This document shows positions 55,530 to 64,000 of a stretch of DNA of 64,000 bases, one piece after another. The notes beneath the pieces are model-generated. The model was not told the DNA's origin and searched no databases. It saw nothing but the letters and a program-made list of their open reading frames with translations. A program made the position numbers and the translations under genes. Where the stretch lies: positions 1 through 64,000 of the forward strand of contig PHFL01000065.1 of NCBI GenBank assembly GCA_002794105.1, given 5' to 3'. The first letter of the stretch is position 1, and every line of letters begins with the position of its first letter. This DNA comes from Candidatus Thermochlorobacter aerophilus. GTDB lineage: Bacteria; Bacteroidota; Chlorobiia; Chlorobiales; Thermochlorobacteraceae.

Positions 55530-56555
55530 ATGAGCGGTACGGTTACAGTCTCTGTGGTCGGAGCGTCTGGGTATTCCGGCGCAGAGCTGGTGCAACTTCT
55601 TCTGCGGCATCGTGGCGTTCGGCTCCATAAGCTCTTTGCAAGTTCATCTGCGGGCAAAAGCTTTGCCGAGCTCTATCCACGGTTTCGCGGAGAAGTGGAC
55701 ATCGTGCTTGAAACCTATTCGCCTGAAGCGGCTTGCCAGAGCGATTGTGTGTTCCTTGCTCTGCCGTCTGGCGAGGCAATGCACCTTGTGCCAGAGTTAC
55801 TGGCGCGTGGCAAGAAAATCATTGACCTTGGCGGCGACTTTCGCTTGAAAGATGCGGCGCGCTACGAACGCTTCTACGCACACGCGCATGCTGCCACTGA
55901 ACTTCTGCCGCAAGCCGTCTATGGTCTTACCGAGCTTAACCGTGCCGCTATTCAGCATGCAACCTTGCTGGCAAATCCGGGTTGCTATCCGACCAGTATC
56001 ATTTTGCCGCTTGTGCCGCTACTCCAATCCGAAATCATTTCTCCTGAACGCATCACAATTACCTCCATGTCTGGCGTCTCTGGCGCAGGACGCCACGCCT
56101 CAATTGATTTGCATTTTTGCGAGGTCAATGAAAGTGTAAAAGCCTATAAAGTTGGTGAGCATCAACATCTGCCTGAAATTGAGCAAGCGCTTTTTGACTT
56201 CAGTGGCAAAGCTGTTTCCATTTCATTTGTGCCGCACCTGATTCCCATCACGCGTGGTATTTACACCACTATTCATGCTACGCTGTTGAAGGATGTCAGC
56301 GCATCAGATATTGAGCAAGTTTATGCCAACTTCTATGCCCATGAGCCCTTTGTCAGATACAGCGCCACGCTTGTGCCACATCTGAAAGGGGTGGTGCATA
56401 CCAATTTCATTGACATTGGCTTTAGGATTCGCAAAGAGACTCGGCAGCTTATTGTGCTTTCAGCGATTGACAATTTGCTCAAAGGCGCGGCAGGTCAAGC
56501 TGTGCAGAACTTCAATTTGATGTTTGGCTTTGAAGAAACGGAGGGGCTGAAGTGA
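55530..56555 (+). CDS. argC: N-acetyl-gamma-glutamyl-phosphate reductase
   Basis: 341 residues. Third step of arginine synthesis: NADPH reduction of N-acetylglutamyl phosphate. Motifs are VVGASGYSGAELVQLLLRHRGV, VFLALPSGEAMHLVPELLARGKKIIDLGGDFRLKD, the catalytic Cys in ANPGCYPTSIILPLVPL, and GVSGAGRHASIDLHFCEVNESVKAYKVGEHQHLPEIEQ. The stop overlaps the argJ start by 4 bp (56552-56555). Two ARG boxes lie upstream. Confidence 0.96.
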   Translation: MSGTVTVSVVGASGYSGAELVQLLLRHRGVRLHKLFASSSAGKSFAELYPRFRGEVDIVLETYSPEAACQSDCVFLALPSGEAMHLVPELLARGKKIIDLGGDFRLKDAARYERFYAHAHAATELLPQAVYGLTELNRAAIQHATLLANPGCYPTSIILPLVPLLQSEIISPERITITSMSGVSGAGRHASIDLHFCEVNESVKAYKVGEHQHLPEIEQALFDFSGKAVSISFVPHLIPITRGIYTTIHATLLKDVSASDIEQVYANFYAHEPFVRYSATLVPHLKGVVHTNFIDIGFRIRKETRQLIVLSAIDNLLKGAAGQAVQNFNLMFGFEETEGLK

Positions 56556-57775
56556 GCAATACCTTTCAAGATGTGGAGGGCGGCATCTGTGCACCAAAAG
56601 GGTTCAAGGCGGCAGGCGTTGAAGCGCGCATTCGCAAGCCCAAGAAAGACCTTGCGCTGATTGTCTCTGAGCCGCCAGCAAGTGTTGCCGCAGTCTTCAC
56701 GACCAACCAAGTTGCTGCTGCTCCCATTCAGGTGTGCCGAGCGCAACTTCAACAGCATCGCACCTGCTCTGCCATCTTTGTCAATAGCGGCAATGCCAAT
56801 GCCTGCACTGGCGCACGCGGACTGGACGACGCATGGGAAATTGTGCATTACACAGCGGCAGCGTTGCATGTGCCACGCAGTCAAGTCCTGCTGGCTTCCA
56901 CAGGCGTGATTGGGCAGTTTCTGCCTATGGACAACATTCGTCAAGGCATTTATGCAGCTGCCGCTTGTCTTGCTCGTAGCGCGCAAGCCAGCACCGATGC
57001 GGCTGAAGCCATCATGACCACCGATACCTTTCCGAAGCAAGTTGCTGTGCGTTTCATGCTGGGTAGCCATGAAGTGCACATCGGTGCAATTGCCAAAGGC
57101 TCGGGTATGATTGCACCTAATATGGCAACCATGCTCGCATTCCTGACTACGGATGCGGCGATTTCACCATCGGTGCTGCAACATGCTCTCTCTGCTGCCA
57201 CGCGTTGCTCTTTTAACCGCATCAGTGTCGACGGTGACTGCAGCACCAACGATGCTGTCTTCTTGCTCTCAAATGGACTGGCTGGAAATGCTCTCATTGA
57301 AGATGTTCACTCGGCTGACTACTCCACATTTTTTGCGACACTTCAAGCCGTCATGATACGCCTTGCCAAAATGATTGTCAAAGATGGCGAAGGTGCAACC
57401 AAACTCATTGAAATTCATATAAGCGGAGCTCATGATGAGGACGAAGCGGAACGCGCGGCACGCAGCATTGCAAACTCACTTTTGGTGAAAACGGCTTTTC
57501 ATGGCGCCGATGCCAATTGGGGCAGAATCATGGCCGCACTCGGATATTCGGGGATTCGCTTCAGCCCAGAAAAAGTTGAGCTATGGCTGGATGACCTTGC
57601 AATCTTGAAGCCCAACTTTCACATCGCGCTCGACGAAGCCAAAGCCAAGGCAGTGCTAAGTAAGCCAGAAGTGGTCTTGCATGTTCATTTGCACCAAGGC
57701 GACGCCAGTGTCACATTTTGGACATGCGACCTTTCTGCCAAGTATGTAGAAATCAACGGGAGCTATCGCTCATAA
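56552..57775 (+). CDS. argJ: Glutamate/ornithine N-acetyltransferase
   Basis: 407 residues, GTG start coupled to argC. The protein cleaves itself at the MATMLAF site inside GSGMIAPNMATMLAFLTTDA, making Thr the nucleophile. Also seen: GGICAPKGFKAAGVEARIRKP near the start, INSGNANACTGARG, LLASTGVIGQFLPMDNIRQGI, and C-terminal ADLSAKYVEINGSYRS. ArgJ recycles the acetyl group from N-acetylornithine to glutamate; bifunctional forms also use acetyl-CoA. Whether the start supply comes from it or from the GNAT gene downstream is open. Confidence 0.95.
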   Translation: MSNTFQDVEGGICAPKGFKAAGVEARIRKPKKDLALIVSEPPASVAAVFTTNQVAAAPIQVCRAQLQQHRTCSAIFVNSGNANACTGARGLDDAWEIVHYTAAALHVPRSQVLLASTGVIGQFLPMDNIRQGIYAAAACLARSAQASTDAAEAIMTTDTFPKQVAVRFMLGSHEVHIGAIAKGSGMIAPNMATMLAFLTTDAAISPSVLQHALSAATRCSFNRISVDGDCSTNDAVFLLSNGLAGNALIEDVHSADYSTFFATLQAVMIRLAKMIVKDGEGATKLIEIHISGAHDEDEAERAARSIANSLLVKTAFHGADANWGRIMAALGYSGIRFSPEKVELWLDDLAILKPNFHIALDEAKAKAVLSKPEVVLHVHLHQGDASVTFWTCDLSAKYVEINGSYRS

Positions 57776-57781
57776 CCACTT

Positions 57782-57795
57782 TGCATAATTATGCA
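57782..57795. promoter_or_regulatory. ArgR operator (ARG box) 3 between argJ and the GNAT gene
   Basis: Identical palindrome TGCATAATTATGCA, 7 bases after argJ and 38 bases before the GNAT ATG. It suggests a second ArgR-controlled promoter for GNAT-argB-argF-argR-argG. A looser inverted repeat (TTCACA ... TGTGAA, 57805-57827) follows. Confidence 0.8.
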
Positions 57796-57833
57796 TCGGA
57801 CACTTTCACATAACTTTTTCTTGTGAATGCAGA

Positions 57834-58343
57834 ATGACCACATCATCTACATCGCAGTCATCACGCTATCTGGTGAGCACCGACAAATCGCTGCTCAACC
57901 TTGATGTCATTCATGGCTTTCTGACCAATTGCCACTGGGCGAAAGGCATTTCGCGTGAGCTGGTGGCGCGCTCCATTGAGCATTCGCTTTGCTTTGGCGT
58001 CTATGAGGTGCTTCCCGATGGCAGGCTGCAGCAAGCTGGCTTTGCACGAGTGATTTCCGACTATGCCACATTCGCTTATCTCTCCGATGTCTTCATCTTG
58101 GAAGACTATCGCGGTCAAGATTTATCTGTGCTTCTGCTTGAGAAAATCATGAGCCATCCTGACTTGCAAGGTCTGCGCCGCTGGCTGCTTGTTACCACCT
58201 ATGCACATGGGCTTTATGAAAAGTTTGGTTTCTCGGCGCCCGCTCATCCTGAAAAGTTCATGGAAATTTTTATTCCCAATCTCTATGAAAAAGAGGCGGC
58301 GCTCACTGCGCTCATCAAGGAAGAAAAATCAGCCGTGAAATAA
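57834..58343 (+). CDS. GNAT-family N-acetyltransferase in the arginine operon
   Basis: 169 residues. The GNAT core is GFARVISDYATFAYLSDVFILEDYRGQDLSVLLLEKIMSHPDLQGLRRWLLVTTYAHGLYEKFGF, with the acetyl-CoA loop in EDYRGQDLSVLLL (R/Q-x-x-G-x-G/A form). This type is common and acts on diverse small amines or protein N-termini. The sequence is not the ArgA/short-NAGS type that I would recognise, but the ArgR box upstream and argB 15 bp downstream point to arginine metabolism. A role as N-acetylglutamate synthase is possible, not shown. Confidence 0.75.
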   Translation: MTTSSTSQSSRYLVSTDKSLLNLDVIHGFLTNCHWAKGISRELVARSIEHSLCFGVYEVLPDGRLQQAGFARVISDYATFAYLSDVFILEDYRGQDLSVLLLEKIMSHPDLQGLRRWLLVTTYAHGLYEKFGFSAPAHPEKFMEIFIPNLYEKEAALTALIKEEKSAVK

Positions 58344-58358
58344 ATCCAATCGTCAGCC

Positions 58359-59273
58359 ATGAAAACCTTTAGCTCGAAAGAAGAAGTGTTAATTGAGGCA
58401 CTGCCATACATCACCACCTACGAAAACAAAACCTTCGTGATTAAATACGGCGGCGCGGTTATGACCGACGACGCGCTCAAGCAGACCTTTGCGCAAGATG
58501 TTACGCTGCTGCGCAAAATTGGCATTAACATCATTGTCGTGCATGGCGGCGGCAAGGATATTACCAACCTTGCGCAGAAACTTGGCGTCGAGTCGCGTTT
58601 CGTCGATGGCATGCGCTACACTGACGAAAAAATGATGCAAGTCGTCATGATGGTGCTCGCTGGCACGCTCAACAAAGAAATTACGGGACTTATCATCAAA
58701 CATGGCGGCAATGCCATCGGGCTATGCGGCATTGACAATGGACTATTGCGCGCCAAAAAATTGCAAAGCGATGTGGATTTGGGTCTGGTCGGCGACATCA
58801 CGCAGGTCAACACGGCATTTTTGCAACTTCTCATGCAGCACGACATCATTCCTGTCATTGCGCCAATTGGTCTGGGCGAACAAGGCGAACTCTACAACAT
58901 CAATGCAGATGTGGCAGCCACAGAAATTGCTATTGCCATGAAAGCTGAAAAACTGGTCTATCTCTCTGATACAGATGGCGTCATTGTCGATAACACCTTG
59001 ATTCCAACGCTTGCCAAAAGTGAAGCCTTAGAGTGGATTGAACAAGGCAAAATTTATGGCGGCATGATTCCGAAGGTGCATTCAGCTTTTGAAGCCATTG
59101 AGGGCGGGGTCAATAAAGTGCACTTCATCAATGGTGGCATCAAGCATGCTCTGTTGCTTGAAATTTTTACCAATGAAGGCATTGGCACGGAAATCATCAA
59201 CGAAGATGCGCCCACTACTGCAGCGTCGCAGCGGCGGCGTGTGCAGCGCATCATGGAAGGAGCGGTAAAATGA
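58359..59273 (+). CDS. argB: Acetylglutamate kinase, arginine-sensitive type
   Basis: 304 residues. It phosphorylates N-acetylglutamate. Visible motifs are KYGGAVMTDDALKQTFAQDVTLLRKIGINIIVVHGGGKDI, FVDGMRYTD, GNAIGLCGIDNGLLRA, NINADVAATEIAIAMKAEKLVYLSDTDGV, and GGMIPKVHSAFEAIEGGVNKVHFINGGIKHALLLEIFTNEGIGTEI. The extra N-terminal helix (MKTFSSKEEVLIEALPYIT) is typical of the arginine-inhibited hexameric form. The stop overlaps the argF start by 4 bp. Confidence 0.96.
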   Translation: MKTFSSKEEVLIEALPYITTYENKTFVIKYGGAVMTDDALKQTFAQDVTLLRKIGINIIVVHGGGKDITNLAQKLGVESRFVDGMRYTDEKMMQVVMMVLAGTLNKEITGLIIKHGGNAIGLCGIDNGLLRAKKLQSDVDLGLVGDITQVNTAFLQLLMQHDIIPVIAPIGLGEQGELYNINADVAATEIAIAMKAEKLVYLSDTDGVIVDNTLIPTLAKSEALEWIEQGKIYGGMIPKVHSAFEAIEGGVNKVHFINGGIKHALLLEIFTNEGIGTEIINEDAPTTAASQRRRVQRIMEGAVK

Positions 59274-60238
59274 AGGCGGACTTCTTATCCCTCTATGACC
59301 TTGAAAGCCGCGAAGAACTCTTTCAGCTCTTTGAGCTGTGCGATAGGCTCAAGACAGACCACACGGCAAAGCCACTTTCGGGCAAAACAGCGGCACTGCT
59401 TTTTCAGAAACCTTCGCTACGCACGCGTGTTTCATTTGAGGTTGGGATTTATCAACTGGGCGGTCATGCCATCTATCTGGGTCAAGAAGCCATTGGCATT
59501 GGTGAGCGGGAAAGCGTGCCTGATGTGGCGCGCACGCTCTCGCGGTTCAATGACCTCATCATTGCGCGACTGTTTGAGCATTCCGTGCTTTTAGAACTTG
59601 CCGAATATGCAACCGTGCCCGTTATCAATGCGCTGACTAATCACTCGCATCCATGTCAGGTCTTGGCAGACCTCTACACGCTTCGGCAGCATGGTAAGCT
59701 CTTCGAGGGCGTCAAGGTCGTGTTCGTCGGCGATGGCAACAATGTGGTCAACTCATGGCTGGAGATGTCGACGCTCTATCCGCTGCATTTTGTCTTGGCA
59801 GCGCCTGCCGCTTACAATCCTCACATTGCGACGCTCAAAGCGGCAATGAAAGCTGGAGTTAGCAAAATTGAAATTTTGGAAGAGCCTGAACTTGCCGTGC
59901 GTCAAGCCGATGTGATTTACACCGATGTATGGACCAGCATGGGACAGGAGTCGGAAGCTGAAGCCCGTCGGCGCATCTTTCGTCCTTATCAAGTCAATGC
60001 CAAACTGCTCTCGCTTGCGAAGCCTGACGCTATTGTCATGCACTGCTTACCGGCTCATCGTGGCGAGGAAATCACCGATGAGGTCATCGATGGGGCGCAG
60101 TCTGTGGTGTTTGACCAAGCCGAAAATCGACTGCATGTACAGAAAGCCATTTTGTTCAAGCTCTTGCACACGAGTGCGCCGAAGACCACGCTCCACACAC
60201 ACGCTGGCAAACGCAAGAAACTTCTTTCCACTGATTAG
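59270..60238 (+). CDS. argF: Ornithine carbamoyltransferase
   Basis: 322 residues. It makes citrulline from ornithine and carbamoyl phosphate. Marks are KPSLRTRVSFEVGIYQLGGHAIYL (carbamoyl-phosphate site), NALTNHSHPCQVLADLYTLR, VVFVGDGNNVVNSWLEMSTLYPLHFVLAAP, YTDVWTSMGQESEAE, and the Cys loop MHCLPAHRGEEITDEVIDG. The HCLPAHRGEE signature fits ornithine and not the succinyl- or acetyl-ornithine enzymes of some Bacteroidota. Confidence 0.96.
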   Translation: MKADFLSLYDLESREELFQLFELCDRLKTDHTAKPLSGKTAALLFQKPSLRTRVSFEVGIYQLGGHAIYLGQEAIGIGERESVPDVARTLSRFNDLIIARLFEHSVLLELAEYATVPVINALTNHSHPCQVLADLYTLRQHGKLFEGVKVVFVGDGNNVVNSWLEMSTLYPLHFVLAAPAAYNPHIATLKAAMKAGVSKIEILEEPELAVRQADVIYTDVWTSMGQESEAEARRRIFRPYQVNAKLLSLAKPDAIVMHCLPAHRGEEITDEVIDGAQSVVFDQAENRLHVQKAILFKLLHTSAPKTTLHTHAGKRKKLLSTD

Positions 60239-60304
60239 CTCATGGCGAACTGTTTCGTATCTTTGAAGCTCATTTCTTATGGCACCGAATCTGAGCGTGA
60301 TGCT

Positions 60305-60766
60305 ATGTCTTCATCTGAAAAAGCGCAGCGCCAGTTGGCTATCAAAGAAATTATTTCGCAAAAGGATATTTCCAGTCAAGAAGAACTTGCGCGTGAGCTG
60401 GCTTTGCGCGGCTTTGAAGTCAATCAAGCCACGCTCTCACGCGACCTCAAGGAACTCGGCATTGCCAAGGTTTCTACGCCCGAGGGCGTCTGGTATCAGC
60501 TTCAGCCTGAAAATGAGGCGCATCGCTTGCGCTCGCTCATCAGCTATGAGATTGAATCCATTCATGCCAATGAAAGCCTCATTGTCATCAAAACCTTGCG
60601 TGGGCGTGCGTCTGGCGTGGCTGAAATTTTAGACCGATTGGATATTCCCGACATTTTGGGCACCATTGCTGGCGACGACACCATCTTCATTGCGCCAAGC
60701 TCAACGAAGAAAATCTCAACCATTGTGAGGCGCATCAAAGAAGCCATTTTTCAAACGGAATCATAG
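60305..60766 (+). CDS. argR: Arginine repressor
   Basis: 153 residues from ATG 60305 (MSSSEKAQRQLAIKEIISQKDISSQEELARELALRGFEVNQATLSRDLKELGIAKV), the usual ArgR size. An ATG at 60242 would add 21 residues and sits only 3 bp after argF. N-terminal winged helix with QATLSRDLKEL, C-terminal arginine-binding and hexamer domain with LRGRASGVAEILDRLDIPDILGTIAGDDTIFIAPSS. It binds the three ARG boxes of this cluster with arginine as co-repressor, by family knowledge. Confidence 0.95.
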   Translation: MSSSEKAQRQLAIKEIISQKDISSQEELARELALRGFEVNQATLSRDLKELGIAKVSTPEGVWYQLQPENEAHRLRSLISYEIESIHANESLIVIKTLRGRASGVAEILDRLDIPDILGTIAGDDTIFIAPSSTKKISTIVRRIKEAIFQTES

Positions 60767-60799
60767 GGCTCATTAACTCTAAACACGACTCTATCCACT

Positions 60800-62029
60800 A
60801 TGCCAAAAGAAAAAATTGCCGTGGCTTACTCGGGCGGATTGGACACTTCTGTCATCGTTAAGTGGCTTCAAGAAAAGTATGATGCTGAAGTCATTACCGT
60901 TACCGCCAATCTGGGACAGACCAAAGAACTGATTGGCGTCGAGGAAAAGGCTTACAAAACTGGTGCAAAAAAAGCCTTCATCTTAGACCTGCAAGAGGAG
61001 TTTGCGACCGACTTCATCTTCCCCGCCCTAAAGGCTGGTGCGCTCTACGAATGGAGCTACCCGATGGCCACTTCACTTGGGCGACCGCTTATTGCCAAAG
61101 CACTCGTCGAGATTGCAAAGCAAGAAGGCTGCACCGCTGTGGCGCACGGTTGCACTGGCAAAGGCAACGACCAAGTGCGTTTCGAAGCCACCATTGCGGC
61201 TCTGGCGCCAGAGCTGAAAGTCTACGCCCCGCTGCGTGAGTGGGAGTTCAAATCTCGTGAAGAAGAAATTGCTTACTGCGAGCGCCATGGCATTCCCGTC
61301 AAGGCGACCAAAGATAGCCCTTACTCCATTGATGAAAACATGTGGGGCACCTCCATTGAATGCGGTTTGCTTGAAGACCCCAAACTGCCGCCACCTGCTG
61401 ATGCCTATCAGCGCACCGTCTCGCCAGAGCAAGCCCCAGACCAACCCACGCAAGTTGAAATCGAGTTCGAGCATGGCGTCCCTGTGGCACTCAATGGCAA
61501 GAAGATGAGCCCTGTGGAACTTATCATGACGCTCAACACTATCGGCGGCGCCAATGCTATTGGTCGGTTGGATTTGGTTGAGAACCGTTTGGTTGGCATC
61601 AAGTCGCGTGAGCTATACGAAGCACCTGCCGCCACCATTTTGCACTTTGCTCACCGCGAGCTCGAGCGACTCACGCTGGACAAAGATACCATGCACTACA
61701 AAGCCAAAATCTCGCACGACTACGCTGACCTCATCTACAACGGCTTGTGGTATTCGCCATTGCGGTTTGCCCTCGACGCCTTTGTGAATGAGACGCAAAA
61801 AGTAGTTAGCGGCACCGTCGTGCTCAAGCTCTACAAAGGCAATCTGGAACTGCTCGGACGCTGGTCGCCCAACTCGCTCTATGATACCCGCCTTGCCACC
61901 TACACCGAAGAAGATACCTTCGACCACAAAGCCAGCATCGGTTTTATCAAAATCTACAGCTTGCCGCTCAAGACCTACTACCGTGTCAATGGCAATCCGC
62001 TTTCAGAACAGAAAGTCATTGCAAGGTAA
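60800..62029 (+). CDS. argG: Argininosuccinate synthase
   Basis: 409 residues. It joins citrulline and aspartate with ATP. N-terminal [17 protein letters not shown] (PP-loop), then [68 protein letters not shown], and [17 protein letters not shown]. Last gene of the cluster; argH is not in the window. A strong terminator follows. Confidence 0.97.
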   Translation: MPKEKIAVAYSGGLDTSVIVKWLQEKYDAEVITVTANLGQTKELIGVEEKAYKTGAKKAFILDLQEEFATDFIFPALKAGALYEWSYPMATSLGRPLIAKALVEIAKQEGCTAVAHGCTGKGNDQVRFEATIAALAPELKVYAPLREWEFKSREEEIAYCERHGIPVKATKDSPYSIDENMWGTSIECGLLEDPKLPPPADAYQRTVSPEQAPDQPTQVEIEFEHGVPVALNGKKMSPVELIMTLNTIGGANAIGRLDLVENRLVGIKSRELYEAPAATILHFAHRELERLTLDKDTMHYKAKISHDYADLIYNGLWYSPLRFALDAFVNETQKVVSGTVVLKLYKGNLELLGRWSPNSLYDTRLATYTEEDTFDHKASIGFIKIYSLPLKTYYRVNGNPLSEQKVIAR

Positions 62030-62040
62030 GTCAATCATCA

Positions 62041-62061
62041 AGGCGGGCGATGTGCCCGCCT
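62041..62061 (+). terminator. Intrinsic terminator after argG
   Basis: A perfect GC-rich 8-bp stem (62041-62048 with 62054-62061) with a 5-base loop, followed by a T-rich stretch (CTTGCATTTTT). It ends the arginine operon 11 bases after the argG stop. Confidence 0.85.
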
Positions 62062-62124
62062 CTTGCATTTTTGGACGGCTTGATTTCAGTTTGACCTGCT
62101 AACCGCTTGCGCGCTTCTCATACA

Positions 62125-63282
62125 CTACACAGCGATGGGCTCTTCCAGAAAGGCTCTCATCACGGCAGAGACGCCGCTCCCGATTTCAAACGGATAATTG
62201 ATTTTTTTGAGCGTCATTTCCAATGCGCCGATAACGGTGAGCATATCGAGCTCGTCATAGAAGCCCAAATGCGAGATGCGAAAAATTTTGCCGGCGTAGC
62301 TATCCTGTCCAGCCGCGACGGTAATGCCGTGCTCGAGTTTCAGGATTTTGTTGAAGGTTTTCCACTCTACGCCTTCAGGTAGCCAAACGGGTGTTACCGC
62401 ATTTGAGGGCGAATTGCTGAAGAGTCGCATGCCTAATGCTTCGCAGCCCATGCGGCACGCCATGGAAAGTCGCTGATGTCGTTTCCAGATGTTTTCTATG
62501 CCTTCTTGTTTGATAAGTTGGAGCGATTCATCCAGACCGATGACGAGCGAGACCGCTGGCGTGAAGGGTGTGTCGTTGTCTTTGTATGACTTCAAGGCTT
62601 TTTTGAGTGAGAGGTAGTAGCTGGGCAGTTTGGCGGTCTCAATGGCGTTGATGGCGCGTTCGGAGAGGGCAACGAGTGCCAGTCCGGGCGGCATCATCAA
62701 GCCTTTTTGCGAGCCGGTTACGCACGCATCAATGCCCCAGTCGTCAAAGCGCAGTTCATGTGCACCGACGGCGGTTACGCCATCGACGCAAATGAGTGCA
62801 TCGGAGTGTTCGCGAATGGCTTTTGCCATGGCTTTAACGTCAGTTGCCGTGCCTGTGGAAGTTTCGCTATGTGTGAAATAGACGCCTTTGGTGTCTGGGT
62901 GTTCTTTCAGCGCTTTGATAATCTCTTCTGGCTGAATACTTGTGCCCCACGGCACTTTTAGCTCGATGCAATTGCCAGTGTATTTGCGCGCCATGTCTGC
63001 CCAGCGTTCGCCGAACTTACCGCCATTGACGGCAATGATTTTATCGCCCGGCGAAAACATTGAGACCATGGTCGCTTCCATGCCCCCTGTGCCTGAGCAG
63101 GTCAGCACCACAACAGGTTGTTTGGTTTGGAAAAGGTATTTCAAATTCTCGTGCACGCGGGTCAGAATTTCCATGAACTCTGGATTGCGATGATGAATCA
63201 TCGGTGCCGCCATGCGCAGCATCACTTGTTCAGGCACGGGGGTCGGACCGGGTGTGAAAAGTCGTTTTTTCATGCTTGCCAA
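62125..63282 (-). CDS. Class V aminotransferase (alanine/serine-glyoxylate type)
   Basis: 385 residues. N-terminal LFTPGPTPVPEQVMLRMAAPMIHHRNPEFMEILTRVHENLKYLF is the family start. PLP contacts are TCSGTGGMEATMVSM, CVDGVTAVGAHELRFDDWGIDACVTGSQKGLMMPPG with the Schiff-base Lys in SQKGL, and a C-terminal IRISHLGFYDELDMLTVIGALEM. Relatives are alanine-glyoxylate, serine-glyoxylate or (S)-ureidoglycine-glyoxylate aminotransferases. It is convergent with argG. The exact donor is not fixed by sequence alone. Confidence 0.9.
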   Translation of the reverse strand: MASMKKRLFTPGPTPVPEQVMLRMAAPMIHHRNPEFMEILTRVHENLKYLFQTKQPVVVLTCSGTGGMEATMVSMFSPGDKIIAVNGGKFGERWADMARKYTGNCIELKVPWGTSIQPEEIIKALKEHPDTKGVYFTHSETSTGTATDVKAMAKAIREHSDALICVDGVTAVGAHELRFDDWGIDACVTGSQKGLMMPPGLALVALSERAINAIETAKLPSYYLSLKKALKSYKDNDTPFTPAVSLVIGLDESLQLIKQEGIENIWKRHQRLSMACRMGCEALGMRLFSNSPSNAVTPVWLPEGVEWKTFNKILKLEHGITVAAGQDSYAGKIFRISHLGFYDELDMLTVIGALEMTLKKINYPFEIGSGVSAVMRAFLEEPIAV

Positions 63283-63450
63283 AAATGATGGTTAAATTTT
63301 TATGACTTGCAAATTTACAACTCATTTGAACTTCAATGCACAGCTTTGCATCGCTTTGGAAAGTCGCATGGCGGTTTGCTCAATTGCCTTACATCAGCTC
63401 TTGCATTGCATGCTAAAGATGTGTAGTTTTTACATACTCTCTTGCATCTT

Positions 63451-63524
63451 GCGCCCGTAGCTCAACTGGATAGAGTGTTGGTCTCCGAAGCCAAAGGTTA
63501 TGGGTTCGAATCCCGTCGGGCGCA
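63451..63524 (+). tRNA. tRNA-Arg (anticodon CCG)
   Basis: 74 bases. The 7-bp acceptor stem GCGCCCG pairs with CGGGCGC; D-arm, anticodon loop CTCCGAA (anticodon CCG, reading the Arg codon CGG), and T-loop TTCGAAT complete the cloverleaf. No 3' CCA is encoded (the genome continues ACA). The reading frame that overlaps it is an artefact. Confidence 0.95.
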
Positions 63525-63590
63525 CAAGCCTTTTCCACAGCTTAGTCCCCTGAGCTACTTGCAAGACCCTTCAAGAGAGAGGCTTTTCGG

Positions 63591-63998
63591 CTATGCGTAT
63601 GTGCGCTTTACGGACCCCCATTCGAAGCCATCAGGTTCACAAATAGCTACCTCAACGGATACGAGTTGAACAGTTGGATTTGCAGATAGAAAGTCTGTTG
63701 CCAGCCGTTTATTGAAGGCGTCAAAAAGAAATGCGCTGAGTGTCTCGCAAGTTGGGGCTGCTTGGGCCTCTGGGGACAGGTAGGTGTTTTCGTTGAGAAA
63801 GGTATTTCGCAAAGGGGCGAGAACATCCTCGAAAGCGCGACGCACATCGGGCAAGTTCAGAATCATGCCTGCACGCGTTTCCCCTGCAAGATGAACACCC
63901 ACGCGCCAAAGATGCTCATGCGGCACTTCACGCACAGAAAGCGAATGTGAGGCACAAAACTCAAACTTTAAGCATAACTCGGTTCGCACAGGTAACAT
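63591..63998 (-). CDS. 6-Pyruvoyl-tetrahydropterin synthase/QueD-like protein
   Basis: 135 residues. The family's metal-site pattern FEFCASHSLSVREVPHEHLWRVGVHLAG (His at the pterin zinc site and HEH) is seen, then MILNLPDVRRAFEDVLAPLRNTFLNE, ETLSAFLFDAFNKRLATDFL and VSVEVAICEPDGFEW. QueD makes 6-carboxytetrahydropterin for queuosine/7-deazaguanine; PTPS relatives make biopterin. The sequence from ATG 63998 seems complete, but the start is close to the window edge so an upstream start cannot be excluded. Confidence 0.75.
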   Translation of the reverse strand: MLPVRTELCLKFEFCASHSLSVREVPHEHLWRVGVHLAGETRAGMILNLPDVRRAFEDVLAPLRNTFLNENTYLSPEAQAAPTCETLSAFLFDAFNKRLATDFLSANPTVQLVSVEVAICEPDGFEWGSVKRTYA

Positions 63999-64000
63999 AG

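Noticed and set aside
63442-63669. Reading frame starting with [25 protein letters not shown]
   Set aside because: It is a translation of the tRNA-Arg gene and its flank, a recurrent annotation artefact.

Overview
The window reads as chromosomal DNA of a Gram-negative bacterium from the Bacteroidota/Chlorobiota side of the tree. An outer membrane is shown by a BamA C-terminus, a TolC protein, a TonB-dependent receptor with a DUF4249 lipoprotein, and several beta-barrel candidates. Shine-Dalgarno sites are often weak, as is common in that group. 4-Hydroxyphenylpyruvate dioxygenase needs O2, so the organism must live with oxygen at least part of the time. A nine-haem cytochrome and a [4Fe-4S]-type tryptophanyl-tRNA synthetase also suggest a respiring, possibly thermophilic or low-oxygen lifestyle. 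An aerobic Chlorobi relative is a reasonable guess, but nothing here proves the genus.

Layout. 1-1.8 kb: BamA tail and trpS. 2-10.5 kb: seven minus-strand genes that could be one transcript (phzF-like, secreted aminopeptidase P, ComEA-like, PilM-like, PAS histidine kinase with a pseudo-receiver, RecQ-family helicase, membrane metallophosphoesterase). 10.8-12.2 kb: metY. 12.6-17.7 kb: a type I secretion set (ABC exporter, HlyD, TolC) whose ATPase has lost its signature motif. 17.9-21.2 kb: DUF4249 lipoprotein and TonB-dependent receptor. 21.4-23.9 kb: KtrA/KtrB potassium uptake. 24.1-29.6 kb: three large BatA-type membrane proteins. 29.6-33.4 kb: asd and a secreted S9 peptidase. 33.5-36.8 kb: small genes, including a Cys-rich hypothetical protein, a single-domain response regulator divergent from an XRE regulator, a TPR protein and a barrel protein. 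36.9-37.4 kb: 94-bp tandem repeats with a cloverleaf-shaped palindrome inside the last copy. 37.4-41.7 kb: enolase, DUF4230, a DUF2490-like protein, thioesterase and accA.

42-43.8 kb: a nine-haem cytochrome c with its own terminator. 43.8-48.9 kb: a tight operon of TPR protein, MsbA-like ABC exporter, polysaccharide deacetylase and histidine kinase, probably for the envelope. 49-51.7 kb: hppD, a TlpA-like thioredoxin and an FAH-family hydrolase, probably aromatic amino-acid breakdown. 51.8-55.4 kb: YmdB-type phosphodiesterase, a secreted pseudo-metallophosphatase, hisI, ubiE/menG and an alpha/beta hydrolase. 55.5-62 kb: the arginine cluster argC-argJ-GNAT-argB-argF-argR-argG. Near-identical 14-bp palindromes lie before argC (two) and before the GNAT gene (one), and are almost certainly ArgR operators. 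A strong terminator closes the cluster. 62.1-64 kb: class V aminotransferase, tRNA-Arg(CCG) and a QueD-like gene at the edge.

No CRISPR array, insertion sequence, prophage or recognisable defence island was found.
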